Source: Acidobacteriota bacterium (GTDB lineage: Bacteria > Acidobacteriota > Vicinamibacteria > Vicinamibacterales > SCN-69-37). From it: DNA of 21,222 nucleotides. Made by a program: the position numbers and the translations under genes. Of this stretch, positions 15,604 to 21,222 are shown piece by piece. The notes beneath the pieces were generated by a model. That model ran no database searches, was not told the origin of the DNA, and worked only from the letters and a program-made list of their open reading frames with translations. Position 1 is the stretch's first letter. The number at the start of each line of letters is the position of its first letter. The stretch lies in contig JAKALV010000025.1 in NCBI GenBank assembly GCA_021824055.1, positions 1-21,222 on the forward strand. The letters are read 5' to 3'.

Positions 15604-16611
15604 ATGGACCTGACGACAACGTATCTGGGATTGACGCTGCCGCATCCGCTGATGCCCGGCGCTTCACCGCTGGCGCATGACCTCGACGCGGTGCGCCGCC
15701 TCGAGGACGCCGGCGCCGCCGCGATCGTGATGCATTCGCTCTTCGAAGAGCAGATCACCCGCGACGAGGCCGGGATGATGCATCAGATGCTGGTGCATGA
15801 CGACTCGAACGCCGAAGCGCTGTCGTACTTTCCGGCCGTCGACGACTTCGCGTTCGGGCCGGACCGGTACCTCGAGCAGGTGCGCGCGGTCAAGGCGGCC
15901 GTCAAGGTGCCGGTGATCGGCTCGCTCAACGGCACCACGGCGGAGGGTTGGTTGAGCTGCGCGCATCAGATCCAGCAGGCCGGCGCCGACGCGCTCGAGT
16001 TGAACTTCTATCACGTCGCCACCAATCCGCTCGAGACCGGCGTGGAGGTCGAAGCGCGGCTGCTCGAGACGGTGCGCGCCATCAAGACGCACATCACGAT
16101 TCCGGTGGCCGTGAAGGTGTCGCCGTTCTACTCGTCGATGTCCCACCTGGCGCTCGAACTCGAAGCGGCCGGCGCCGACGGGCTCGTGTTGTTCAACCGC
16201 TTCTACCAGCCCGACATCGATCCGGAGATGCTGGAGCCGGTGCCGAAGCTGCAACTGTCGACGCCGGATGAACTGCTGCTGCGGTTACGCTGGCTCGCGA
16301 TCCTGTCGGGCCGCACGCGTCTATCACTGGCCGCGACCGGTGGCGTGCATTCGGGGATCGACGCCGTGAAGGCGATCATGGCCGGCGCGCACGCGGTACA
16401 AATGACCGCCGCGCTGCTGCATCACGGCCCGGCGCGGCTCACGACCACGCTGCGCGAACTGCGGCAGTGGCTGATGGAGCACGAGTACCGGTCGCTCGCC
16501 CAGGCGCAGGGCAGCATGAGCCTCGAGAAGAGCCCGAACCCCGAGGCCTTCGAGCGCGGCAACTACATGCGGATCCTGCAGACCTGGCAACCGAAGGTGG
16601 GCAATCGTTAG
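15604..16611 (+). CDS. Dihydroorotate dehydrogenase-like flavoprotein
   Basis: This is a 335-aa TIM-barrel protein of the DHOD-like group. The start is ATG 15604 with AGGAG (15594-15598) 5 nt upstream. DHOD-like features are PLMPGASP (15-22), VPVIGSLNG (102-110), VAVKVSPFYS (168-177) with the conserved Lys, and GGVHSG (246-251) for the FMN phosphate. The block that reads LNxSCPN in true dihydroorotate dehydrogenases is LNFYHVATNP (133-142), so the usual Ser/Cys base and substrate Asn pattern is missing; a pyrimidine role is therefore doubtful. Tight linkage to nifJ suggests a redox or electron-transfer partner role, but that is inference. Its 3' end overlaps the convergent M28 frame by 173 bp. 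Confidence 0.85.
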   Translation: MDLTTTYLGLTLPHPLMPGASPLAHDLDAVRRLEDAGAAAIVMHSLFEEQITRDEAGMMHQMLVHDDSNAEALSYFPAVDDFAFGPDRYLEQVRAVKAAVKVPVIGSLNGTTAEGWLSCAHQIQQAGADALELNFYHVATNPLETGVEVEARLLETVRAIKTHITIPVAVKVSPFYSSMSHLALELEAAGADGLVLFNRFYQPDIDPEMLEPVPKLQLSTPDELLLRLRWLAILSGRTRLSLAATGGVHSGIDAVKAIMAGAHAVQMTAALLHHGPARLTTTLRELRQWLMEHEYRSLAQAQGSMSLEKSPNPEAFERGNYMRILQTWQPKVGNR

Positions 16612-17488
16612 CCAGCTGTGTCATCACCTGGATCATCAGCCGCGTGGTGGATGCCAGGTACGGAAAATTGATCGTCGCCAGCGTGTCGCCGGCCTTGTGA
16701 ATGAACGGCGTGGTGTCGTTGTGCCGGTACTCCTCGGTGATGCCGATCGCCTTGAAACCCAGCCGCCGGAACGACGAGTGGTCTGATCCCGTCTCCGTCG
16801 TTTCCCAGATCGGCATCGTCATGCCGAGCGCGGCCGCGGCACGCTTGTAGAGAGCGACCGCGCCGTCATACGGCAGTTCCAGCTCGATCGCGCGGTTGCC
16901 GTTCCCGTCCCATCCGGCCTGATCGATGGTGTGGACGGAGTGGACCAGGCGGTTCTGGTCTTTGAGCATCTGCGCGAAGTTGCGGCTGCCAACCAAACCG
17001 CGTTCCTCCTCATCGAAAAACACGAAGATGAGGTCGCGCGTGCGTCCCTTCGTCTTCGCCAGCTCGCGCGCGGTCGCCAGGACCGCCACCACGCCCGTCC
17101 CATCGTCATTCGCGCCCGGCGCCACGCGAACGGAATCGTAGTGCGCGCCGAAGACCACGGCCTCCGCGCCGGGGCGGCCGCAGGACAGGATGGCGTAGAC
17201 GTTTTCGCTCTCCGTGCCGTAGGACTGCCGCTGCGGTGTCAGGCCGATACGCGACAACTGCGCGGCGAGGTAGGTGCGAGCCTCGCGCTTGTTTTCGATG
17301 GTGAAGCGGTTTGTGATCTTCACGCCGGGACGGATGTCTGTCTCGCCGGTCAGCGCGGCCAGAACCTCGCGCTGCAGCGCGGTGATGCGCGGTTCGATCT
17401 CCGGTCCGGGCAGCGCCGGCGCGTGCGTGACGCACGCAGCGCTGAGAAACAGGAAGGCCGCGCCGAGTCCTGTCGCCGCGAGCCTCAT
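16439..17488 (-). CDS. M28-family zinc aminopeptidase, exported, with abnormal C-terminus
   Basis: This is a di-zinc exopeptidase, probably secreted or a lipoprotein (signal 1-19, then LSAAC). Starting at ATG 17488, motifs are AHYDS (His116, Asp118), GANDDGTG (bridging Asp128), DEEERG (Glu161 catalytic base, Glu162 ligand), TIDQAG (Asp189) and FIHKAGDT (His264). The start overlaps the upstream stop as ATGA, so translation is coupled; an in-frame ATG at 17506 would lie inside that gene. The family fold should end near LMIQVMTQLAN (codon ending about 16607), but the frame continues about 55 residues of Arg/Ser/Ala/Gly-rich sequence antisense to the DHOD-like gene. The native stop seems lost; either the tail is real or an indel moved the frame off a TAA at 16608-16610. 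Confidence 0.88.
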   Translation of the reverse strand: MRLAATGLGAAFLFLSAACVTHAPALPGPEIEPRITALQREVLAALTGETDIRPGVKITNRFTIENKREARTYLAAQLSRIGLTPQRQSYGTESENVYAILSCGRPGAEAVVFGAHYDSVRVAPGANDDGTGVVAVLATARELAKTKGRTRDLIFVFFDEEERGLVGSRNFAQMLKDQNRLVHSVHTIDQAGWDGNGNRAIELELPYDGAVALYKRAAAALGMTMPIWETTETGSDHSSFRRLGFKAIGITEEYRHNDTTPFIHKAGDTLATINFPYLASTTRLMIQVMTQLANDCPPSVARSAGSACSCRARRPRGSGSSRGSCCPAPGRATGTRAPSATAAVRAAWS

Positions 17489-17904
17489 CGCTTGTTCATC
17501 CGCCATGACAAATAGGTCGCAAACGCACTGGTGCCCGGCGTCGAGAGCTCAAACGTGCCGCTGACGCCGCGTGGGGATTCGAGATGGTAGGTCAGGCGAT
17601 ATCCCGGGCTTGTCGCGCCGCTCGGCGCGAGAAACACCACAACGTTGGGTGACGGCGTGGACACGACGTAGTGAATCGCGTGGTCCTGCAGGAGACGGTT
17701 CTCGTCGCCGTACCTGAGACTGCGAAGAATGGGTTCGAGCGCGTCGACGTCCTTCTGCTTGGATGCATCCGTAGCCTTGGTGAACTGCACGAGCAGGTCG
17801 CCGGACAGATTGCGCGCCTGAGACAACTGTTCCAGGGCAGCATTCACGTCACCACAAGCCGAAGCGCCGACGATGGCGATGACGAGCGCGACGAGGGGTC
17901 TCAC
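17485..17904 (-). CDS. Small exported protein, possible lipoprotein, unknown function
   Basis: 139 aa, GTG start. Residues 1-16 are a signal sequence followed by Cys17 in GASAC, close to a lipobox. The rest has a predicted helical part (about 20-65, ALEQLSQARNLSGDLLVQF) and a beta-rich part (about 78-135, HYVVSTPSPNVVVFLAPSG). I do not recognise a family. It overlaps the M28 gene by 4 bp (ATGA) and is the first gene of that two-gene unit. On the reverse strand TAGCAT (17912-17917) lies 7 nt before the GTG and no Shine-Dalgarno is visible. Confidence 0.75.
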   Translation of the reverse strand: MRPLVALVIAIVGASACGDVNAALEQLSQARNLSGDLLVQFTKATDASKQKDVDALEPILRSLRYGDENRLLQDHAIHYVVSTPSPNVVVFLAPSGATSPGYRLTYHLESPRGVSGTFELSTPGTSAFATYLSWRMNKR

Positions 17905-17911
17905 TGACTAG

Positions 17912-17917
17912 ATGCTA
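17912..17917 (-). promoter_or_regulatory. -10-like TAGCAT before the 139-aa exported-protein gene
   Basis: The reverse-strand hexamer TAGCAT is separated from the GTG start by 7 nt, the same arrangement as the other leaderless candidates. It abuts the palindrome at 17916-17931, which would lie in the spacer just upstream of the -10. Confidence 0.4.
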
Positions 17918-17931
17918 TGGGAAAACCCATA
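17916..17931. promoter_or_regulatory. 16-bp palindrome TATGGG-AAAA-CCCATA, possible operator
   Basis: Perfect 6-bp arms flank a 4-base AT centre. Its position, overlapping the -10 candidate of the minus-strand two-gene unit, fits a dimeric repressor site better than a terminator, since nothing is transcribed into it from the left and no T run follows. The remaining gap to 18029 shows nothing else. Confidence 0.4.
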
Positions 17932-18031
17932 AGAAATCCGTAAAGGTCGCGCCAGATATAGTCACGTTGGGCGGACAAGAACCAACAAGAAGACCGCTGC
18001 CTCAGGACGGGCTGAACCGGGGCCCGAGGTA

Positions 18032-18037
18032 TAGAAT
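18032..18037 (+). promoter_or_regulatory. -10-like TAGAAT before the TA-like pair
   Basis: TAGAAT is followed by 6 nt and then GTG 18044, with no Shine-Dalgarno sequence between. The core TAGAATTC is identical to the one before the GH35 gene (5258-5265). Confidence 0.5.
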
Positions 18038-18043
18038 TCCAGC

Positions 18044-18367
18044 GTGGAGCCGGATCCAGAACTGTGCTTCGAGGTCCGCACGCCCTTGGGGTTCTGGGTT
18101 CGTGTCACCCGCGCGCGGTGGCGGCTTATTACAACCGTCAAACACCCCGTGATGGAGGGGCGTGAGGATGCTGTGCAGGCTACGCTGGCGCGCCCCGAGC
18201 AGATTCGCCGGAGTCGTTCGGATCCGCAGGTGTTGCTGTTTTATCGAGGAGAAAGCCCGAAGCGCTGGGTATGCGCTGTCGCGAAACGCGACAGCGATCA
18301 AGGCTTCTTGATTACTGCGTATCCCACTGACGCCGTCAAAGAAGGGACGCCGATATGGCCGAAGTGA
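18044..18367 (+). CDS. Small protein resembling a RelE/BECR-type or DUF4258-like toxin
   Basis: 107 aa, GTG start. Visible features are an N-terminal beta strand (FEVRTPLGFWVRVT), W26 followed by KHPVMEGRE (33-41), a helix ending TLARPEQIRRSRSDP (47-61), LLFYRG (64-69), KRWVCAVAK (73-81) and the C-terminal block GFLITAYPTDAVKEGTPIW (87-105). This pattern matches small single-domain proteins of bacteria and cyanobacteria often paired with DUF2283 genes; compact size, basic residues and the pairing suggest a RelE-like RNase-fold toxin. Family assignment is from memory of the pattern, not from a search. It overlaps the next gene by 13 bp. Confidence 0.7.
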   Translation: MEPDPELCFEVRTPLGFWVRVTRARWRLITTVKHPVMEGREDAVQATLARPEQIRRSRSDPQVLLFYRGESPKRWVCAVAKRDSDQGFLITAYPTDAVKEGTPIWPK

Positions 18368-18567
18368 AGATGTTCTACGACCGGGAGGGCCAGACCCTGA
18401 CTGTCTGGTTCACGGAACGTTCGAATGAGTACGTTTGCGAAGAGACCGGGGAAGAGGTCGTCCTGATGAAGGACAGCACCGGGCGGGTTGTCGGCTTCGA
18501 GAAGCTGAATTTTTCCGTGGCACAATCCGATTCGCTTCACGTGGCGCTCGAAACCGTGCCCGCGTGA
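18355..18567 (+). CDS. DUF2283 family protein, possible antitoxin partner
   Basis: 70 aa, acidic. It follows the DUF2283 pattern: YDREGQTLTVWF (8-19), EETGEEVVLMKDSTGRVVGFEKLNFS (29-54). The start ATG 18355 lies within the end of the upstream gene in another frame, so expression is probably coupled; AAGGGA sits just upstream. DUF2283 genes commonly accompany small DUF4258/RelE-like genes, and an antitoxin role is suspected but, to my knowledge, not established. No DNA-binding domain is evident in 70 residues. Confidence 0.82.
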   Translation: MAEVKMFYDREGQTLTVWFTERSNEYVCEETGEEVVLMKDSTGRVVGFEKLNFSVAQSDSLHVALETVPA

Positions 18568-18674
18568 CGAGCCGCCCAACATTCAAATGGAGCCGACGCG
18601 CTCCGCGGTCTCTGCGATCCTGACGAGCCGCGCGCGGCTGATTTGTCGCGTCTAATCGTACGAACGAGTGGATA

Positions 18675-18697
18675 GGACGGTGAGCTTCACCTCGTCC
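18675..18697 (+). terminator. Imperfect hairpin after the TA-like pair
   Basis: GGACGGTGA (18675-18683) can pair with TCAC-CT-CGTCC (18687-18697) with a 2-base bulge and a 3-base loop, followed by ACTTTGCTT. The weak T content makes intrinsic termination uncertain; it could instead be part of the IS remnant boundary. A 14-bp palindrome at 18626-18639 lies between it and the last gene. Confidence 0.3.
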
Positions 18698-18713
18698 ACT
18701 TTGCTTGGCGTGG

Positions 18714-19115
18714 TCAGAAGCGGGACACGATGGTGGTCACGTAGACGCTGGTGAGATTCCCGGGGTGCAGTACCGCGCGAGCTCCACCGCATCGCGTCGA
18801 TCGGTCTTGATTCTGTCTCCTGGTCGTTTCGGCATGAGCGAGGGCACGGCCACGCGGCAGTCGGAGCCCCGGCCCGTCAAATACCCGGTGCAGTCCGTAC
18901 TCCGTCAGCGCCGCCTCGCAGGCGAACACCGGCACCGGCGTCTTCGCTTTGAGCCGGCGAACCATCTGCTCGATGTCAGCCTGCCGGGCGCGAATGGCGT
19001 GCGCGAGCTGGGAGAGCCACCGCACGTGACTGCGAACACGCGGCCGTGCATCGAGGCGGGCGTAAGCGCTTGTGGTAGCATCCGACCCGTTCGCGGCGGA
19101 ACTGCGAATTCCCAT
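18714..19115 (-). pseudogene. IS110-family transposase remnant, frameshifted and truncated
   Basis: Read on the minus strand, three segments in two frames together give the N-terminal (DEDD) part of an IS110-type transposase. First DIEQMVRRLKAKTPVPVFAC and TEYGLHR (about 18890-18990); then, after a frame change, SDCRVAVPSLMPKRPGDRIK followed by TDRRDAVELARY (about 18775-18870), containing the typical KTDRRDA; then a change back to GNLTSVYV (about 18740-18765). At least two indels and the absence of the C-terminal transposase_20 domain make it inactive. No terminal repeats are visible. It separates the TA-like pair from the downstream genes and marks past insertion here. Confidence 0.75.
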
Positions 19116-19213
19116 CGAGAACGGAGCCGTGGATACCTGCGAGCAGAGGTGCGGGTGGACTGAAGTGACTGCGGGTGAATGACAAGTTGGGCCTGCGCGC
19201 GGAAAGGATCGGC

Positions 19214-19390
19214 ATGGTTAAACGAAGTACATTCGGCATCTGCCAACTATGCCAAGCCCGCTTGGGCAAGATCGCCATCATTCGCGCCCAAGCGCCCGGG
19301 GCGCGAATGTTCTGGCTGGATATCGCAGCGACGCCGGACGCGAAGCTCAAAGGACTCGACGATCTCTTGCGACGGATCTGGCTCGCGTGA
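19214..19390 (+). CDS. Short zinc-ribbon-like ORF, probably a truncated gene
   Basis: 58 aa from ATG 19214, with AAGGA (19204-19208) 5 nt upstream. It begins MVKRSTFGICQLCQARLGK (a Cys-x2-Cys knuckle) and continues FWLDIAATPDAKLKGLDDLL, RRIWLA, then stops. I recall longer relatives in which a similar segment continues as IWLECCGHLS and a further domain; here the stop comes exactly at that point. The final TGA overlaps the next gene's GTG (GTGA), suggesting either translational coupling or a rearrangement that joined a broken gene to the oxidoreductase. The adjacent IS110 remnant supports disruption. Function unknown. Confidence 0.5.
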   Translation: MVKRSTFGICQLCQARLGKIAIIRAQAPGARMFWLDIAATPDAKLKGLDDLLRRIWLA

Positions 19391-20562
19391 CGGCTGACGT
19401 CGTGATCGTCGGGGGCGGATGCATGGGCGCGAGCGTCGCGTATCACCTCGCGCGCCTCGGCATCACCAACGTCGTGCTGCTCGAGCGTGAGTCGCAGCTC
19501 GGCGCCGGGTCGACCGGCCGCAACGCCGGCGGCGTGCGGCATCAGTTCTCGCACGAGGCCAACGTCCGCCTCTCGATCGAATCGATCCGGCTCTTCGAGC
19601 AATTCGAAGACGCGGTCGGCGCGCCCATCGACTTCCATCAGGACGGCTATCTGTTCTTGCTGTCCATGCCCGACGACGTCGAGGCGTTTCGCTCGGCGGC
19701 CGGGATGCAGCGGCAACTCGGCATCCAGGTGGACTGGCTCGACGCCGCTGCCGCCCAGGCACTCGCGCCAGGGTTGAGCGTCGATGGTGTTGAGGCGGCA
19801 ACGTTCTGCGCCCGCGACGGCATCGCGGATCCGAATGGCGTGACGATGGGATTTGCGGCGGCGGCGAAACGCGCGGGCGTGGAGATTCGTCGCGGCACCG
19901 AAGTGACGGGGATCCGGGTTGAGCGAGACGGTGTCACCGGTGTGGACACGACGGGCGGCGCGATCGCGACGCGGACTGTCGTCAATGCCGCCGGCCCCTG
20001 GGCCGCGTCGATCGGTGCGATGGCCGGCGTGCCGCTACCCATTTCGCCGCTGCGGCGACACATCTTCCTCGCGGCGCCCCCGCGTGGCGGATGGTCGGCC
20101 GGTGGCCAGGGCGGGACGGCGGCCGCGCCGGCGTCGCGGATCATGGTGATCGACTTCGCCACGTCGTTCTACTTTCACCGTGAAGGCGCGAACCTGCTCT
20201 TCGGCATGGGAGACCCGTCCGAGCAGCCAGGCTTCGACATCACGGTGAACTGGGGTGTGCTCGACCAGATTGCGCCGGTCGCGGCGCGCCGATTGCCGGC
20301 GCTCGCCGACGCGTCCATGGTGAAGAGCTGGGCGGGGTTGTACGAGATGACGCCCGATGCCATGCCGGTCATCGGGCGAACGGGGCCGGAAGGTCTCTTT
20401 GCGATTGCGGGCTTCAGCGGCCACGGCTTTCAGCACTCGCCCGCGGCCGGACGGATCCTCGCCGACCTGATGGCCGGCCGCGATCCGCACTTCGACGTGA
20501 AGCCGTTCAGCGTCGAGCGATTCGCCCGGTCTCGAGGTGCAGCGGAAGCCGGGGTTGTGTAG
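19387..20562 (+). CDS. FAD-dependent oxidoreductase, sarcosine oxidase beta / DAO family
   Basis: It probably oxidises a secondary amine or amino acid (sarcosine-, glycine- or D-amino-acid-like). At 391 aa from GTG 19387, it has the Rossmann FAD motif VIVGGGCMGASVAYHL (6-21) ending in the ribose-binding Glu33, GAGSTGRNAGGVRHQF (39-54), and the C-terminal DAO block GLYEMTPDAMPVIG (317-330), GFSGHGFQHSPAAGR (342-356). The Cys that holds FAD covalently in monomeric sarcosine oxidase is not seen near 317, so FAD is likely non-covalent. A Gly/Ala-rich stretch at about 234-250 looks like a family-atypical loop. No soxA, soxD or soxG genes are adjacent, so substrate and partners are open. An in-frame start at 19249 would overlap the preceding ORF and lacks homologous sequence. 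Confidence 0.88.
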   Translation: MTADVVIVGGGCMGASVAYHLARLGITNVVLLERESQLGAGSTGRNAGGVRHQFSHEANVRLSIESIRLFEQFEDAVGAPIDFHQDGYLFLLSMPDDVEAFRSAAGMQRQLGIQVDWLDAAAAQALAPGLSVDGVEAATFCARDGIADPNGVTMGFAAAAKRAGVEIRRGTEVTGIRVERDGVTGVDTTGGAIATRTVVNAAGPWAASIGAMAGVPLPISPLRRHIFLAAPPRGGWSAGGQGGTAAAPASRIMVIDFATSFYFHREGANLLFGMGDPSEQPGFDITVNWGVLDQIAPVAARRLPALADASMVKSWAGLYEMTPDAMPVIGRTGPEGLFAIAGFSGHGFQHSPAAGRILADLMAGRDPHFDVKPFSVERFARSRGAAEAGVV

Positions 20563-20950
20563 TGTCGTGCGTTCGGCGGTAGCGGATCATCACGGTGGCG
20601 ATCATGATGCCGCCGGTGAGGCCGGCCAGCAGCAGGTACTGGCCCTCGCGATAGTTGAGGGCCGCGATGATCGGCATCACACTCAGGCCCAGCCCGCCGA
20701 TGCCCGACGGATTCACGCTCGACATGTTGAACATGCCCAGCTTCAGCCCATCCGGGGCGTCGGTGGCGTCTTCGAGGTGGTCCAGCGCCTTTGTCCGGTG
20801 GATGAAGAACAGCGCGGCCGCCATCATCAGGCCGCCGATGGCCGCCGGAATCATGAACCAGGCCACGGCCGGGTCGAACATCGGCAGGGCCAAGGCGACG
20901 GCCACGACCAGGCCAATCACATTGCGGAATCGATCGAAACCAGAAGCCAT
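20507..20950 (-). CDS. Small integral membrane protein, unknown function
   Basis: 147 aa with hydrophobic segments at about 9-25, 29-50, 84-98 and 104-122. A textbook AGGAGG (20956-20961) lies 5 nt before the ATG. The central loop (51-80) is polar. The C-terminal 17 residues are encoded antisense to the end of the FAD oxidoreductase gene and look like shadow sequence, so the frame may originally have ended earlier. Not recognised. It lies downstream of the RND efflux gene on the same strand but about 110 bp away, so co-transcription is uncertain. Confidence 0.75.
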   Translation of the reverse strand: MASGFDRFRNVIGLVVAVALALPMFDPAVAWFMIPAAIGGLMMAAALFFIHRTKALDHLEDATDAPDGLKLGMFNMSSVNPSGIGGLGLSVMPIIAALNYREGQYLLLAGLTGGIMIATVMIRYRRTHDTTQPRLPLHLETGRIARR

Positions 20951-21026
20951 GCCTGCCTCCTGACAAACTCAGTGAACCCACATTGAGTTACGGCGGCGCC
21001 TGGACACCTGTTCCAGTATTTTCGTG

Positions 21027-21064
21027 GATCAAGCCAGGGCCCCCCATGTTGAGGGCTTGTGATC
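21027..21064 (-). terminator. Inverted repeat after the RND gene, possible terminator
   Basis: GATCAAGCC (21027-21035) pairs with GGCTTGTGATC (21054-21064) with a 2-base bulge, directly after the efflux gene's stop on the minus strand. No T run follows, so intrinsic termination is unproven. The remainder of 20962-21026 shows nothing clear beyond possible promoter DNA for the membrane-protein gene. Confidence 0.3.
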
Positions 21065-21222
21065 TATGAGTAGATCGCGGCGCGCTTGCCGCGGATCCAC
21101 GCGCTCGCGGCTTCCATATAGAGGTAGAAGACCGGCGTGATGTAGAGCGTCAGCGTCTGCGACACGATCAGTCCGCCCACGACGGCGAGCCCGAGCGGGC
21201 GGCGCGCTTCGCCGCCCGAGCC
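21064..21222 (-). CDS. RND efflux transporter (AcrB/MdtBC type), C-terminal end only
   Basis: The last 52 residues are present and the 5' part lies outside the window. GEARRPLGLAVVGGLIVSQT followed by LTLYITPVFYLYM is the typical final transmembrane helix and GExxRRPLGxAVVGG motif of hydrophobe/amphiphile efflux pumps, which export drugs or other toxicants by proton antiport as part of a tripartite envelope complex. The stop is TAG at 21064-21066. Substrate and subfamily cannot be told from this fragment. Confidence 0.9.
   Translation of the reverse strand, partial: GSGGEARRPLGLAVVGGLIVSQTLTLYITPVFYLYMEAASAWIRGKRAAIYS

Noticed and set aside
18565..18631. Direct repeat TGACGAGCCGC (18565 and 18621) as insertion target duplication
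   Set aside because: The 55-bp interval holds nothing like a mobile element and 11-bp matches of this composition can occur by chance.
18626..18639. Terminator at the 14-bp palindrome AGCCGCGCGCGGCT
   Set aside because: Short stem, no T run after it, and such CG palindromes are expected in GC-rich DNA.
1..21222. tRNA, rRNA or riboswitch genes
   Set aside because: I found no cloverleaf, rRNA core or riboswitch consensus on reading both strands; a covariance-model search could still find a small RNA.

Overview
The window is GC-rich, uses GTG and ATG starts, and has long antisense shadow ORFs throughout, as expected for a high-GC genome. The gene content (membrane-anchored MutS-like ATPase, GH35 beta-galactosidase, NifJ-type pyruvate:ferredoxin oxidoreductase, secreted M48 and M28 peptidases, RND efflux pump) together with GGACCTT-type heptamer arrays suggests an Acidobacteriota genome, perhaps Vicinamibacteria. 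That placement is inference; no rRNA or marker gene here settles it.

Layout. 1-326: no confident gene; a GGAC-heptamer array ends two bases before the MutS-like stop. 327-2111 (-): MutS-like membrane ATPase, divergent from 2186-5222 (+), a citrate synthase / malic enzyme operon. 5222-7199: heptamer arrays on both sides of the start codon of a secreted GH35 beta-galactosidase. 7200-7562: no intact gene, possibly a decayed minus-strand fragment. 7566-8993 (+): nitronate monooxygenase-like flavoprotein, converging on a cation diffusion facilitator (8985-9917, -). 10044-11903 (+): exported M48 metallopeptidase. 12038-16611 (+): nifJ and a dihydroorotate-dehydrogenase-like flavoprotein. 16439-17904 (-): two-gene unit of a small exported protein and an M28 peptidase, whose C-terminus runs antisense into the previous gene. 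18044-18567 (+): two overlapping small genes resembling a toxin-antitoxin module. 18714-19115 (-): frameshifted IS110-family transposase remnant. 19214-20562 (+): a short, apparently truncated ORF overlapping an FAD-dependent amine-oxidase-like gene. 20507-20950 (-): small membrane protein. 21064-21222 (-): 3' end of an RND efflux transporter.

How the genes fit together. Citrate synthase, malic enzyme and pyruvate:ferredoxin oxidoreductase meet at acetyl-CoA/pyruvate/oxaloacetate, and the GH35 enzyme with the secreted peptidases suggests a polymer-degrading heterotroph. The 18.0-19.4 kb stretch is the accessory part (TA-like pair, IS remnant, truncated ORF).

The least ordinary signals are (i) a -10-like hexamer placed 6-7 nt before the start codon of five separate genes without a Shine-Dalgarno sequence, which predicts leaderless transcription; (ii) heptamer arrays that place the GH35 promoter and start codon in the loop of a long inverted repeat and also encode part of its N-terminus; (iii) in-frame 9-bp arrays in two exported enzymes; and (iv) an M28 gene that appears to have lost its stop codon. 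I did not find a clearly new multi-gene system; the TA-like pair is the closest candidate.
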